A stretch of 64,000 nucleotides of DNA, from positions 67,785,876 through 67,849,875 of the forward strand of contig CM056576.1 in assembly GCA_029721435.1 (NCBI GenBank). Reading direction: 5' to 3'. This document shows, piece after piece, positions 41,375 through 52,919 of the stretch. The notes under the pieces were generated by a model, which saw only the letters and a list, made by a program, of their open reading frames with translations, had not been told where the DNA came from and did no database searches. The position numbers and the translations under genes were made by a program. Every line of letters begins with the position of its first letter. Positions within the stretch are counted from its first letter, which is position 1. The stretch is from Gymnothorax reevesii (lineage: Eukaryota > Chordata > Actinopteri > Anguilliformes > Muraenidae).

Positions 41375-43554
41375 GTTACGGCCCAAGTGGGTCCGTCTCT
41401 ACTCCCATGTAATTTAACCTCTCTCTCTGTCTCCAAATACCTGTCGCTCTATGCAAATTACTGTGTGCGAGCCCTCATTTCTCATCAGTGCTCAGCCCAG
41501 CCCATCGCCATCCTCCTGTCCGCTCTGCTGCCAGCTCGCTGACGTGCCTGATTGGTCCAGTGTTCCTGCCCTCTTCCAATCCCGGATCAACACATCGTCT
41601 AACCATAAAGTGAGCTGTCAAACGCTCACTCGACACAGGCTGTGATTTAATGAGAGCAGTCCGTCTCTAGCTCTTAAACCCTGCGGTTACTCGTCGTTTC
41701 GCGTGTTGTATTAAGCATTGATTTTTGGAAACCGTATGAAGTGTAATAGCTTGAATCTGTACCTTAAACTCCGGTGCTTACTTGTTTTTTTTTTTTGTTT
41801 TACAAAGTATTCATTTTTTAGACAACCATATGAAGTATAATGGCCTGAATCTGTAATTCTGGAGTTTGACATTGTTAATTGTGTGAGTAATGTTTTTGGA
41901 GACAGGACCAGATAACAGCACTCGCAATCATTATCTGTCAACCCCATTAGTTTAGTGGTGCTACTTACTGATATTCTTTTTTTCCCCTTTTCTCCGCCCT
42001 GCAGTTGGTTCAGTCTGTTTTTTTTATCTTAATTTTATTTGAGTAACACCATTGCAGTCCTTTGTACTCCCATTCTCCAGAGTACCAGCCACCCTTGTGT
42101 TATTCAATTTATCTATAAAACTCCTCCATTAAACCAACACCTTCATTTCAAGCTATTACCATCTGGTCATTTGTTACTTCCTTTACCCCTAGACCAATGG
42201 AGATGTAAAATCAACCTATTATACCCAATGGTATAAGAAATTGCACACACATATTGGTTTTCATGAAACATCCTCAGAAGCACAACCCACGTGCAGACGC
42301 AAGGGATGTCATGTGGTGACAGATTAAAGAGAAGTTCGCGACAACATTCAACCAAAAGTTTGGTTATGACATGAGAACACCTGTTTGAACTTGGAAACAG
42401 TATGACTTGCGAATATAACTGACAAAATCATGTAAAATTTGCGTGGTAAAGCATTTGTATTTCTTTTGCTGTTCAGTGTACTTTGGCAAATAATTAAATC
42501 TATATAAAGCAAAAGATGCACTCAGCTTTGGTGCCTAGAAGGTACAGCAGCGTGCAGTGATGATTATACACTTAACACAATGAAGATAAATCAGAAACCA
42601 AGTGTCATGTCACGCCCACATTCCATTCAGCGCTCAGCCTCACCAGAGTACTGATTACCGTTCTGCTCCTGACCTCAATGGGATTGTAAGTATCACCTGT
42701 TACTCAATTCCCTATCAGTCAATCTCTGCCTATATACACTGAACAAAAAAGTAAATGCAAGTTTAGCCCTTTCAATATTACGCACAATTATTTCCGAGGT
42801 TGGCTTAGTTGGGTTTATTGATGTGACTAAGGTTGTGTGCCACTGGTCTGTGCGCATTTCAGTCACCTTCTCCATATCATTGTCAACTTCATGCCCTTTG
42901 TGAAAATTGGCCTATCACACAGGTGGGGCATGATCCAGAGCTATTGAAATCAGGTACAGTCAGCCCAAGCACATCCTGTGCTCTGGTCAGTAAAAGGCCA
43001 CCCCCAAAGTCCCAGTTCTACAATTATTCAAAATGTTATAAATGACTTGAGTCATCAGGGAGTGTGCCATTGGCATACTAAGTACAGGAATATTTCTCAG
43101 GGCGGTTGCAAGGGCTCTTGATTTCCATATTTCAACAATAAGTCACATAAGACACCTTTTTGAGAAATTAGGCATTACAGGATTCAGCCCACATGTATGA
43201 CGACCACTTGTGACAGCCCACGCCCAAGACCGCCATATCCAGACACTCCATCTGTGTGACCTCTGATGCCAGCAAGTCCCACTGCAGATGTGGCAGTTAG
43301 TCCAAATTTTTTCCTGAACCACGAAAAAACATCTTCAGGAAGTCTAAATCTCTGCACGTTTTGATCTTTGTGGATTGTACCTCACCTCAGCTTGATGAAA
43401 AGATCTGTTTGAATGAGTGAATAGGCACGTTTGATGAACACTGGCACTTAAGAGGACTGTTTCCTTTACAAACAAGTCATGTTTCCCTGCTGGTTTTGGT
43501 GTGAATATCCCATGGACATTGCACCCAACTGCATTTCATTAACAGTAATTTGAA

Positions 43555-44142
43555 CAGTGGCGGCTCGTGAATTGGCAACATGGGAAGCCCAAACAATCCC
43601 TTAAAGTTAATGATTGTTCATGACCTGTCTTCAATTATTCATTTAAATTACAATAACAGAAACTCCGAAAACTCAATATTATCTGATGCGGCCAGTTTTC
43701 ATTAATAACGCATACCTGTCAACTCTCACGCATTCGGCATGAGTTTAAGTGACATTTTTACGTTCCTCTGCTGTAGACAGCAATTATTCAATCAACGCGT
43801 ATGTAAGAGATTTTCGCGTGGAATTCAAGTACTTGTGCATGGAGGAGTTTGAAGCAATGGAATTGCATAAAGATGTTTCAAATTATCTTATTTCATTTAA
43901 ACAATCATGAAACAAATGCATTGCTTCCAACCCCAACCCCTGAGTAAATAAAAGCGTGAGAAGTCTGGAGTCGTAATTAGTTTGCGTTATAAATTAAAAC
44001 TGGCCACATCTAATAATGTAGAGAATTTTCGGAGTTTCTGTTATGGTAATTTAAATAAATGATTGAAAACAGGTCATGAACAATCATTAACTTTAAGGGA
44101 TTGTTTGGGCTTCCCCTGTTGCCAATTCACGAGCCGCCACTG
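43555..44142. mobile_element. hAT foldback MITE with exact 8-bp duplication
   Basis: Ends CAGTGGCGGCTCGTGAATTG on both sides (inverted), flanked by AATTTGAA at 43547-43554 and 44143-44150. The arms pair for well over 100 bp (GGGAAGCCCAAACAATCCCT, TTAATGATTGTTCATGACCT). The centre (about 43711-43985) is related to the element at 55096-55650, suggesting an older insertion within the MITE family. Length 588 bp. Confidence 0.92.
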
Positions 44143-44524
44143 AATTTGAATGCAGTGTGATATCACAATGATACTGCGGCCTACCGTCCTACCATTCGTC
44201 CATCAAAACAATAACCATCCAGCATGACCATACCAGACCCAAGTCAGTCATGTATGCAGTGAGTTCCTTGAGCCTGAGAACATATGTGTGTTTGAATGGC
44301 TGACTTATTCCTCAGATTTGTCCCCCATCCAGCATCTTTGAGATGTCCTCAACCAACGTTTGTCATTGGTTCAAATTTGCGGCCATTATCCGCTAACTCC
44401 GCACAGCTCTTGAAGAGAAGTGGGAACACTTTTCGCCTTCATCATGCCATCGCAAAATTCTTGGTTTGTCTGTTTCAATCCTTGATCGAAATGTACTGCA
44501 GTATGGTCATACAATCTGTCAACA

Positions 44525-45328
44525 CCATGGACTGTATAAAAAGATGGACGCAGCACTCGGGTCTGAAAAGTAAGGCCAATAAAGAAATCTCTTAAAATTG
44601 CGTCTCATTTAATGGCCAGCAGATGGCGACGTCGGTGGCTGCAGAAAGTAGTTCAATGCTATAGAAGTCTATGAGAAAATAACCCTATTTACCACCTGAT
44701 TTATTATTTCAATAATGATTTTCCACATTATTTTAATAATAATAATAATAATAATAATGCATCAATTTTATATAGCGCTTTTCTGCTTTCTGGGCACTCA
44801 AAGACGCTTCACAAGGATACATTATTCATTCAATCACATATTCACACTCTGATGGTGGTAAACTACGTTTTTGTAGCCACAGCTGCCCTGGGGCAGACTG
44901 ACGGAAGCGTGGCTGCCAGTATGCGCCTACGGCCCCTCCGACCACCACCAAACATTCACACACAGCCACACAGTGTTCCTATATCGCATGTTTTGTGGTA
45001 TCTATCGCAAGTTTCAAGTCCCCTTCGATATATCATGATGTTCATTTTTGTAAATTATGGTCCCAAAGAATGAAGGATAAAGCCAGATATGCTTTTGTGG
45101 GCGTGGCTACCCTCAGGTCCTCATCAGATACGGTCAGATCCACCCATAGATACACCCCTCGCTCCTCCCTGGATCAATTTACACTCTCGTCCAATAGGAA
45201 TCACATCCGCTTTCAAAATGACAAAATGGGACTGTTCCAATTGCCAAAATCAAGGCTTCCAAAATGGTATGCTGAAACCAATGTGTGAAGTCACGGTTGC
45301 TTCGTCCATCTTTTTACACAGCCTATGT
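44525..45328. mobile_element. Non-autonomous element with CATGGACTGTATAAAAAGATGG ends
   Basis: The left end is CCATGGACTGTATAAAAAGA followed by TGGACG; the right end is its complement with small changes (CGTCCATCTTTTTACACAG). Inside are an AAT microsatellite (44736-44757), a TATATAGCGCTTTTCTGC block with CACTCAAAGACGCTTCAC, and a segment at 45100-45328 shared with 63410-63610. Class not determined. Confidence 0.65.
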
Positions 45329-45699
45329 TCAAGTATGATAATGGTCATATTTCTCAGAATAAGAATTGCCTTTACATTTTTGTTCAGTGTATATATATAC
45401 AAACTCTACCCATGTAGATTTTTGGAATGTCTTGGTAGCTCTCTAGCTGTGCTCTGTTCAGTGTATTGCTGATGTGTTAATACAGCTATTTATCTCTGTA
45501 TTAAACCAAAAGACTGTGATTCAATCTTTATCTCCCTCTTGTATCCTTGATTTCTTTGTTTCTTGTGACCTGTTTGTACTAGAGCTTTGCTTCAGTCTAA
45601 TAAACACTCAGTTCCTTCATATTTGGATCTGTTCCTTTCATCCTTACACCAGGGCCCTTCATCCAGTGCACTGGTGTCATTACATCAAATTCTATTGAA

Positions 45700-46130
45700 G
45701 TATTTATTTCATGTAATATTGGATCATGTACAACGTAGATGAAAATAAGAAAACCGATAATAATACATTTAAAAAATAAAAATAAAAAAATAATGTATTT
45801 TTGAGAGAAAAGGTCAACATCAACGTGACCACCCTTTTCTTTGATTACAGCATTTAATCTTTGAGGCTTGGTTTTTTATTTCCTCACTATCCAATCCTTG
45901 AATTTCTTCTCAAGCTCAAGTCTTTTTTTGATGTTGCCAGCTCTTGGCAGCAGCATGACCAATCAGACCATTTTCACACAGGCATCTTGAGATAGTACAT
46001 CTTGATACTTTCGTCTCTTCACTTCTGGCGCCATTAGTATCACCTCAGAATTGTTATGCTGTCAACCACCGATTTTTTAAAAATTCTCATTTGTCATACA
46101 AAGATAACAGACATCAGAGGCACTTAACTC
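45700..46130. mobile_element. Probable Tc1-type relic
   Basis: GGTCAACATCAACGTGACCA, TGATTACAGCATTTAATC and TTCTCAAGCTCAAGTC resemble the complement of Tc1 ends and transposase amino-terminal regions, but no clean terminal repeat is visible. Confidence 0.35.
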
Positions 46131-46139
46131 CTCTACTGC

Positions 46140-46740
46140 CAAATGCTTGATGGTCTTTCCGTCACGCCATCAGCTGTTACCTAGTCCTTTGTCAGTTTTC
46201 TGTAGACTCCACCCCGTGTTTTGTTTCATACCCTTAGTTTTTAGTCCGGTTCAGTTTCCACGTATGTATGTATGTTTCAATTCATTCTCTGTTTCAACTA
46301 AGTCATTTATTACAATCCTTATATCGTTGTGTTTGTCATTTTATGTACTTAATACTCGCCAGGTTAATTTCTGCACATTTATTGTTGTTTTCGTTATTTT
46401 AATGTTTTTTGTATAATTGCTCGCTTACCCTTTACCATGCCTCCATAGTTCTTCCCAGTTAATTTCCTGATGTTCTCCACCTGTGTCATTGCCCTCTGTG
46501 TATTTATAAAGCCCCTGTGAAGACAGTCTTTGCTAGGTTGTCTAAGATTCTGCTCTTACAATCCTGCTCTTCCTTGTGTAGTTCTCTTTATGCCTTACTT
46601 CTCTCCGTCAACCTCTGTATTTTGCTTTGTCTGTTATATGTTCTTCTGCCTGTGTTCTGACCCATTTGTGTTTTTTGGATTACGACTTTGGATTGCCCTG
46701 GACTGATTTTCTAGTCATCAGTGTTCGAAATAAGTGGTTA
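46140..46740 (+). repeat. CT-rich LTR-like segment
   Basis: Pyrimidine-rich sequence with TCACGCCATCAGCTG, CCACCTGTGTCATTGCCC, TATTTATAAAGCCCCTG (a possible TATA region) and TTGGATTACGACTTTGG, in the style of fish gypsy solo LTRs. The ends were not confirmed. Confidence 0.35.
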
Positions 46741-48256
46741 CCCGATTGTGTAGACAACCTGATATAGATCCAGACAAGCTGAACTTCTCATGAGGTTGTC
46801 CGCCGGACAAGAGGTGAGAGGACACAGCTTTGAGTGGATCCAGTGGAGGAAGTTGAGGCATCTGACATGATCCTGTATTCTATTTCTTTAAAAAAATCAA
46901 GGATCCATGCTACAACACTAAAATCTAGGCTAAAATGATTTATGAGCTTGTCAATTAAAATATGAGGCTGAATAGTATTAAAAGCTGATGTAAAATCCAT
47001 AAATAACAGTTGGGCATGAGATTTACCGCCTTCAAGATGTTTATGAACCATGTTGAAAAGTGTGGCAGTAGCATCTTCCACTCCACGACCAGTCCTGTAA
47101 GCAAACTACTGAGGGTCAAGCGAGGGCACTATGTACGGGAGAAGTTCTTCCTTTGTTAGTCTTTCATGAAATTTCATGACTAATGAAGTCAGAGAAACCG
47201 GCCTATGGTCATTTAAAACCTTGGGGTGTTTATTTTTAGGCACTGGGATTATTGTGCTCTGTTTCCAAATTTTTGGTACCTTCTGCTGAGTAAAGTGACA
47301 TCCGAAAAATGTCAAAGTAGACGGGGTCTAGCTGTTATGCAAAAGAAGACGGCAGGCGGCCACTAATTAAATTAGATCATTAAAACGGGGGGATCCAGTG
47401 CAAAATAATCATTTATAATTTTATAATATAATTTTAATTTATTATTTATTTCTCAATTTTAGAAACTCATTGCTAAAATCAAGGGTATCAAACTTCACAT
47501 AAAATTAATTAAAATCCTGTGCCAATTGTTTGGCTGATTTAGCACCATAGAGAACCACCTTAGCGTTGCTTTACTTTTTCGTCCCAATGATGGTCTTTAG
47601 ACCTTTCCAAGCGGAACCCAAATTATTATGGCTCTAGCCTCTGATGCCTTTATACTTTCGATTCACTCTCCTGATTTCACTATTTATCTCCCTCTGTAAC
47701 AAGTTCAGCTCTGAGAGATTACCCCCACAGAATGCCATTCTCTTTTTATTCAATAAGATTTTTAGTGATTTTGAAACCCATGGTTTGTTATTGAGGAAAA
47801 ATTTATGACTTTTTAGGAATGATGTTGTCTTCTCAAAACGTCACATAACTGCTAATGACATCAGCCAGCTCATCAATATCTGAAGAAGTCTCTTGAAAAA
47901 TGTCCCAGTCCGTGCAGTCATAGCAACCTTGTAAGCTCATAACAGAATCACCAGTCCGCTGCTTCGTGAGGACTCTGCCTTTCCTCTGTTCCATGTGGTT
48001 CACTGGGATGAGCTGCACGTAGTTATGATCAGCCCTGCCTAATGGGGGGAGAGGCAGGGACCTGTATGCTCCTTTTACTGAGCCATAGCATATATCCAGG
48101 ATTTTATTATGCTTGGTTGGACATGTGACATACTGATAAAAGTTCTGAAGCACATTTTTCAAAGAACAGTGATTAAAATCCACGAGCAAAAAGATGGGTG
48201 CATTGGGAGATTTAGACGCCAAGGCTGTATCTACGTCGGCTCTGGGGTGGACATAT

Positions 48257-49475
48257 GAATACCTGAATATGAGAAGGGCCCAAGTCCATAATTTGGCCAA
48301 TTTGAGTTCAACAGAAAAAATTTTCGCTGACACATAGGACTACCTTGTGTATGAATGATGGGCCCAAGTCCATTCTCTAAGTACGACAACAGCCTGCCTG
48401 AAAACTGGCGTGAATAAAAGGTAGGCCCAACTCCAGGACTTGGGTCTTTGTATTACACATACAGATGGCGCCCTCTGTTGACGAATGTCTATGCCGCACA
48501 TGTTCAACTGGAAGATTTTCAGAGTGATCGCAATGATGATGAAATTCATGGGAAAAAAAGTAACAAGAAGAGCACCGCCAACGGTGCATAATACGCCCGT
48601 CATAAACATGGATCAGGAAGTGGACAGACAACATGATACCAATATCCAACAGACAACAGCCCCATGTGAGCTTTGACCTTTGTCCGTGACCTTGACCTTG
48701 GAGGGAGGGCCGTAAACATGGTAAGCGACACTCCGCTCAGTGATGGTACACGTGTGTGTGAAATATCATGGATGTATCTGAAGCGGTTGAGAAGTTATGC
48801 TCCAGACAAGCCCCATCTGGGCCCCATGTGACCTTTGACCTTGACCGGGTGAACGAAATCATGGTGCGCGACACAGCGCCTAGTGATGGTGCACGTGTAT
48901 GTGAAGTATCACGAATGTTGCTCAAGCAGCTCAGGAGTTATGCCCCGGACAAGAAATTGCTAACAGACAGACGGACGGACGGACGGACGGACGGACAGAC
49001 GGACGGACGGGGTGATGACATAATACGTCCCGTCTTAAGACAGGCGTTTAATAATAAAAATGAGAAAGAATGTAGAACAACAGAAACAAAATGCCAGTAA
49101 GTGAATTTAAATAAATAAAGTTATTCAGAATCAAGTGCCAATACGTTATACGTGTTTATTTTCAGTAATAAAGTCTATACATACTGTTAATATTAACTTA
49201 AACAAGGAAAATATGCCAAAAACTCAATAAGGCAATGTTTTCCTTCAATATGATAATAAGAAGGGCCCAAATCCATCACAATAAATGTTTCCCCGCGGTG
49301 CAACCGAAGTGCGTAAAATCATGTACTATGCCATTTTCCATTTAGATATGAATACATGAGTTGTCATATAAACAGCAATACCATCAATTAATGATTCAAC
49401 AAAAGATTATATTTTTTTTAATATTCTCAAAACGCTATGCTGATGACTTGGGGTCCCTCTCATATTCAGGTATTC
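48257..49475. mobile_element. 1219-bp element with GAATACCTGAATATGAGA ends and AT flanks
   Basis: The terminal inverted repeats read GAATACCTGAATATGAGAAG then GGCCCAAGTC on the left, and GAATACCTGAATATGAGA then GGGACCCCAAGTC inverted on the right. Removing it together with one AT restores the LINE endonuclease frame, so the target duplication is probably the 2-bp AT. GGGCCCAAGTCCA-like motifs recur at about 48276, 48360, 48421 and 49257. No transposase was recognised; a tandem 160-bp repeat and a tetranucleotide tract fill the centre. Confidence 0.7.
48660..49020. repeat. Diverged tandem pair plus GACG microsatellite
   Basis: Two copies of a roughly 160-bp unit at about 48664-48825 and 48826-48965. 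Each has (C)CCCATGTGA(G/C)CTTTGACCTT, GACACNNCGC, AGTGATGGT(A/G)CACGTGT, GTGAA(A/G)TATCA and AGTTATGC(T/C)CC. A GGAC/GACG tetranucleotide run follows at 48966-49010. The sequence then turns to the complement of dispersed repeat ends. Confidence 0.8.
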
Positions 49476-49860
49476 ATACAGCTATGACAAATATTTGAGG
49501 AAATTCCGGGGCAGATAAGGGGGTCGTAGAGACATGGCCAGCAGTTCTTAAGTGCAGAAACTTGCTCTAACTTGAACATTTTTGCACCAATACTCATTGG
49601 CATAGAGACACGCCCCTCCACCCCTTGATTTACCAGTGACACTCGCATCACGATCGAGGCGAACCGGCTCACCAAAGCCGTCCAGGGATAATTCTGCATC
49701 CAAGTCTCGCTCTGTAAGCCATGTTTCCGTGATAGCCAGTAAACAAGCATCCCTAAATTCATGTAGAAATCTAACCTGGGCTTGCAGCTTGTCTGTTTTA
49801 TTTCTGAAAGATTGAGCATTACTCAGAATTATAGACGGCTGGGAGATATGAAAGAGAGAG

Positions 49861-49939
49861 TGCTATGAGTGTGGCGGTTGGCTCTCTTCTTGCAGTTAAG
49901 TTTCATGCAAGAATAGAGCCAACCGCCACGCTCATAGCA
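49861..49939. repeat. Near-perfect hairpin, 34-nt arms
   Basis: The left arm (49861-49894, TGCTATGAGTGTGGCGGTTG...) and the right arm (49906-49939) are complementary with two mismatches around an 11-nt loop. On RNA level it would form a pre-miRNA-like stem on either strand. It lies just upstream of the LINE 5' part in lpin1 intron. Whether it is transcribed as a small RNA precursor is unknown. Confidence 0.85.
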
Positions 49940-49944
49940 ATTTC

Positions 49945-51070
49945 AGACATTAACATTTCAGAAGTATTCATTTATTATGGGTAATCTAACACCCATAGGA
50001 AGCGGGAATCTTTAGATCGCGTTTTGGCTATGCTGTTTTCAACTACATGCAGCCTGTGTATCTCTCACTCGTCCCAAGCCATGTCAAACAGGTTGGCTCT
50101 GTTCTTGCGAGAGATGTAGCGAGCTAATGCCGAGTAAGAAAGAGAAATGCAGTGTCATGAAGACCGGGCTTTGCCTGAGATTGTGATGGAAGACGGGGCT
50201 CAAAAATATTAAAGAAACAGCTCGTGAATGAACCAAGCTATTGAGTTGCTGGAGAGTGGTTTACAGTTGTTTAGCGTGATAAAAGAATTTATCGTTTTAT
50301 ATTTTATTGCATTGTTCTGAATATTACCTGTACGCAGTGGTTAAATTGGGGTTTTTTTAGGATGGGGAGCCCATGTCAAAACACTACTGTGAATGGTCAA
50401 CATTTTTCAAATCATCTTTATTTACATCTCATGACAGCGAGGGGGGGTATCCGAGAGGTATCAGTGCCTGATCACCTTCGGTATTAAAGTAGTAACCCTG
50501 GGAGGTCAAACAGAACTTGAGTGCTTTGGAAAAACCCAGTAAGTAACAAAAAGCAGATTTTTAGAAAAAGTCATTTTTGGACAATGAAACTGACTTGGCA
50601 GTTATTTATTCATTGCATAATAAACAATATTCAAGGAGAACCTTTTTTATTGTTTGTCAGGATCCACAGCAATATCATGACTTAAGTTTTTCCATTCAAT
50701 AATGTCTTTTACCAAAATGGGCGAAAAACCTTGTAATGGGCAAAAAACTTATGTAGTTACAGTGAAGTTTGACAGTTATGTCAGTGCTAACTCCACTGTC
50801 TGCTTCCCTCCTGATGCCATTTTTCAGTCATTAGCATGTGAATCATTTGATTAATAAATTCAGGCCATGAATGTCCTGCACGACCAGTGCTCTGGATGGG
50901 AACTAACCTAGCAGATCATGTTATGCCTATGCTGCTTCATAATTGGCTGATTCTACTTGGTAGGTTTTGCCATTTAAAAAAAATTGAATGTGGGTAACCT
51001 GATAAGATCAACTTGCTAGTTTTTTGCTTTGCAAATAAATACAAATAAATGTCCAGTGGACAACCTAATT
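49945..51070. other. Intronic sequence without recognised elements
   Basis: lpin1 intron. No open frame of note and no terminal repeats. A CT-rich, LTR-like passage follows at about 51080-51400 (AACTTTCTCTGCTCTGATCTC, CTGGATTTTTGAG) without confirmed ends. Confidence 0.4.
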
Positions 51071-51409
51071 TTTGTATTTATTTCGAACACTGGTTATGAT
51101 TAGACTGGACTGATTTTTGTGTTCTCCCTGGAACTTTCTCTGCTCTGATCTCTCTTGTATTTTTGACCTCTGGTTCTTCCCCCTGGATTTTTGAGATCGG
51201 TCAAGCCCTTTTTGTACGGTCACTTCTCAAACGGATTTTTTTTGGTTACCGAACCCTGGCCCGGAACTGCGGATTCTGAGTTGCCTATCAATTTCAAGTC
51301 TGTTAATATCCTCTGGAGAGGATTACAATTGGTTCCTCATTCTGAGTTTCCTTGTACCCTTCACAGACCTGACAGTTTTTCACAGTGCCATGGCAGCATT
51401 TAGTGTCTT

Positions 51410-52225
51410 CAGCATCATGTAAGGTCACAATGTGGCCACTAACAATCTAAGAACTTTTGTCATGCCACCGTGTTAAATTCTCTGACTCTGCTCAAAGTTC
51501 GTGTCACCTAATATAGTGAAACAACTGATCATCAGAGATAATTTTGCAAAGAAATGTTGCCTCAAACCAGTTGAAAAAATTTTTTTCAGCATCAATAATT
51601 ATGGAATGGGTCTCAACATGCATTCAGGCTATGCAACAGTGAAATGAATAAAATTTGTGACACCTTTTAGTAGTTATTAAAAAATAGTTTTCAGTGTTTT
51701 TGTTTATTACCCATATTTTTACCTCAATATACATATACTTGTGGGAATTATTCTTTTCTTTTTTCCCTCATTGCTTGCAATAGCATTTTTCAATACATTT
51801 TCACTGAAGAATTATGGAGAATTAATGTATTAGGACCCCTCTTAGACAAAAGTGGTGGTGTATAATCATCACTGCGCACCACTGTGCAGTTTTTGGTCAG
51901 TTGATCAGCTTTTTACAATACGATCATTGAGGGAAGACATTTTTATCACCATACAGCATCATAGTTACTGGAGATGAAGGAAAAATAGGAGCACAATGAC
52001 CAGCGAAGCCACATCAGGTACAGGCCCACGCAACACTGAAATGATCAACTCAGAGCTAAAGATATGAAATGTCATCAGTGGTAGCTAAAGATGGCCTTTA
52101 CATTCCTGAACATGACATTTTTCAAACTTATTTTTTGTTTTAAACCCAATGTCAATTGAATCTCATTCATTCTGAGTACAATTCTGATTTATAATGAATT
52201 TATATAAAATTTTGTTCTTGTGCCT
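51410..52225. other. Intronic sequence without recognised elements
   Basis: Intron following the donor of the exon at 52232-52301. GTGTATAATCATCACTGC near 51863 is the exact complement of a stretch near 42559, which may be ends of unrelated copies of one repeat. Nothing else recognised. Confidence 0.4.
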
Positions 52226-52231
52226 GTGTAC

Positions 52232-52301
52232 CTTTGGAAGGGGTTTGTGGAACACCTGCAGGGCTAACAAAAGGGGGGCAGCTGTGGTCCAGTTGTAACA
52301 C
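52232..52301 (-). CDS. lpin1: lpin1 internal exon (YNWTTAAP exon)
   Basis: This 70-bp minus-strand exon encodes CYNWTTAAPLLLALQ followed by VFHKPLPK, almost identical to the vertebrate lipin-1 segment KYYNWTTAAPLLLAMQ...KPLPK. It probably belongs to the metazoan central (M-Lip) region that mediates lipin self-association. The acceptor is CTCCAG|G, and one base completes the lysine codon begun by the upstream exon (phase 2). The donor is AAG|GTACAC in phase 0, which is weak: positions +4 to +6 depart from consensus. The upstream intron is 2.4 kb and the downstream intron about 14.3 kb, filled by a LINE, two Tc1 elements and MITEs. Paralog choice rests on the other exons. Confidence 0.92.
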
Positions 52302-52919
52302 CTGGAGGAACAAAGATGAAATAGCACCACCTGCATACACTGGTATAATTTAAACTTAAGCATAGCAAGCACGTATAGCCAACTTACTGACTTGAAAATT
52401 TACAAAAATTGAACCTTCCTATTATGTTCCAAACATGGTTAACATATTTTTCCAGCAAGATTTTTCCCCCGACTTTATGGGTAAAACAGCACAGATGTAA
52501 GTTTTGTTTGAGGCCATTTTGACCCCTGGATCAATTACTACATTCATCATTTTGATCTCGTTTTTGTAGTGTTGCCTAAGACTAGGGACATTTTCAAATT
52601 AATTTCACATTTGGTTTCATTCATTTAGCTATCATGGGGTAAAATCTATGCTTGATGTATAAGAGGAGGATGGGGAAGTAGTATTATATTTACTTGGCTA
52701 TTAAAATGGTCAGTAGAAAGGCATAAATAAGGTGAGAGGAGATCGAGGAACACTTTCAGTTACAAACTTCTTTATCAGTTTTTCATTACGGGTATCAAAC
52801 TGACCTCAATAAAAATAGTTTATTAATTTGAACATAATTGGAGGGTTAGAGCATGTCATCAGTTGGTATGCCAAATCAAATCATTATTAAAAATGTGAAA
52901 AATTAATTATATTTGGTGT

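Larger units (their letters stand above)
38541..42480 (-). mobile_element. Tc1 element (TACACTGAACAGCA ends) carrying insertions
   Basis: The left end TACACTGAACAGCAGAAGAAA and the inverted right end TACACTGAACAGCAAAAGAAA define it. Tc1 transposase remnants on minus occupy about 39890-40870. Non-Tc1 material inside comprises a CT-rich LTR-like block (38750-39890), a hAT MITE (40910-41374) and an unassigned block (41383-42300). Confidence 0.72.
42733..45392 (+). mobile_element. Tc1 element (ACACTGAACAAAAA ends) with two nested insertions
   Basis: The left end ACACTGAACAAAAAAGTAAATGCAA and the inverted right end ACTGAACAAAAATGTAAAGGCAA lie in TATA-rich flanks. The plus strand carries degenerate Tc1 transposase at about 42815-43550 and 44150-44520 (SPDLSPIEHLW-like near 44310, read across a frameshift). 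A hAT MITE (43555-44142) and another element (44525-45328) are nested in it. Confidence 0.78.
46788..49819 (-). pseudogene. LINE endonuclease/reverse transcriptase remnant
   Basis: A broken ORF. The RT motif A aspartate is visible in MDFTSAFNTIQ. Motif C (YADD) and the thumb are missing because the 3' part is truncated near TQSCVLSPL. The endonuclease keeps DFNHCS and GRADHNYV, the conserved catalytic boxes. Multiple frameshifts separate the pieces. Confidence 0.85.
46760..49830 (-). mobile_element. L2-like (Rex1/L2 type) LINE, decayed
   Basis: The minus-strand order is apurinic endonuclease start (LQSETWMQNY near 49700, VEGRVSMP near 49600), a 1219-bp insertion, endonuclease remainder (YVHPRADVDTA, FLLVDFNHCSLKNVLQNFYQ, GRADHNYV at 48270-47990), a deleted or altered middle, then RT (VPKNKHPKVLNDHRPVSLTS at 47250; LLFMDFTSAFNTIQPHIL at about 47000). 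The 3' end lies near 46760. It has the same orientation as lpin1. Confidence 0.85.

Noticed and set aside
42559..51880. 18-bp exact inverted match (GCAGTGATGATTATACAC) as ends of one very large element
   Set aside because: The interval contains unrelated, independently bounded elements and no duplication; two separate repeat copies are more likely.
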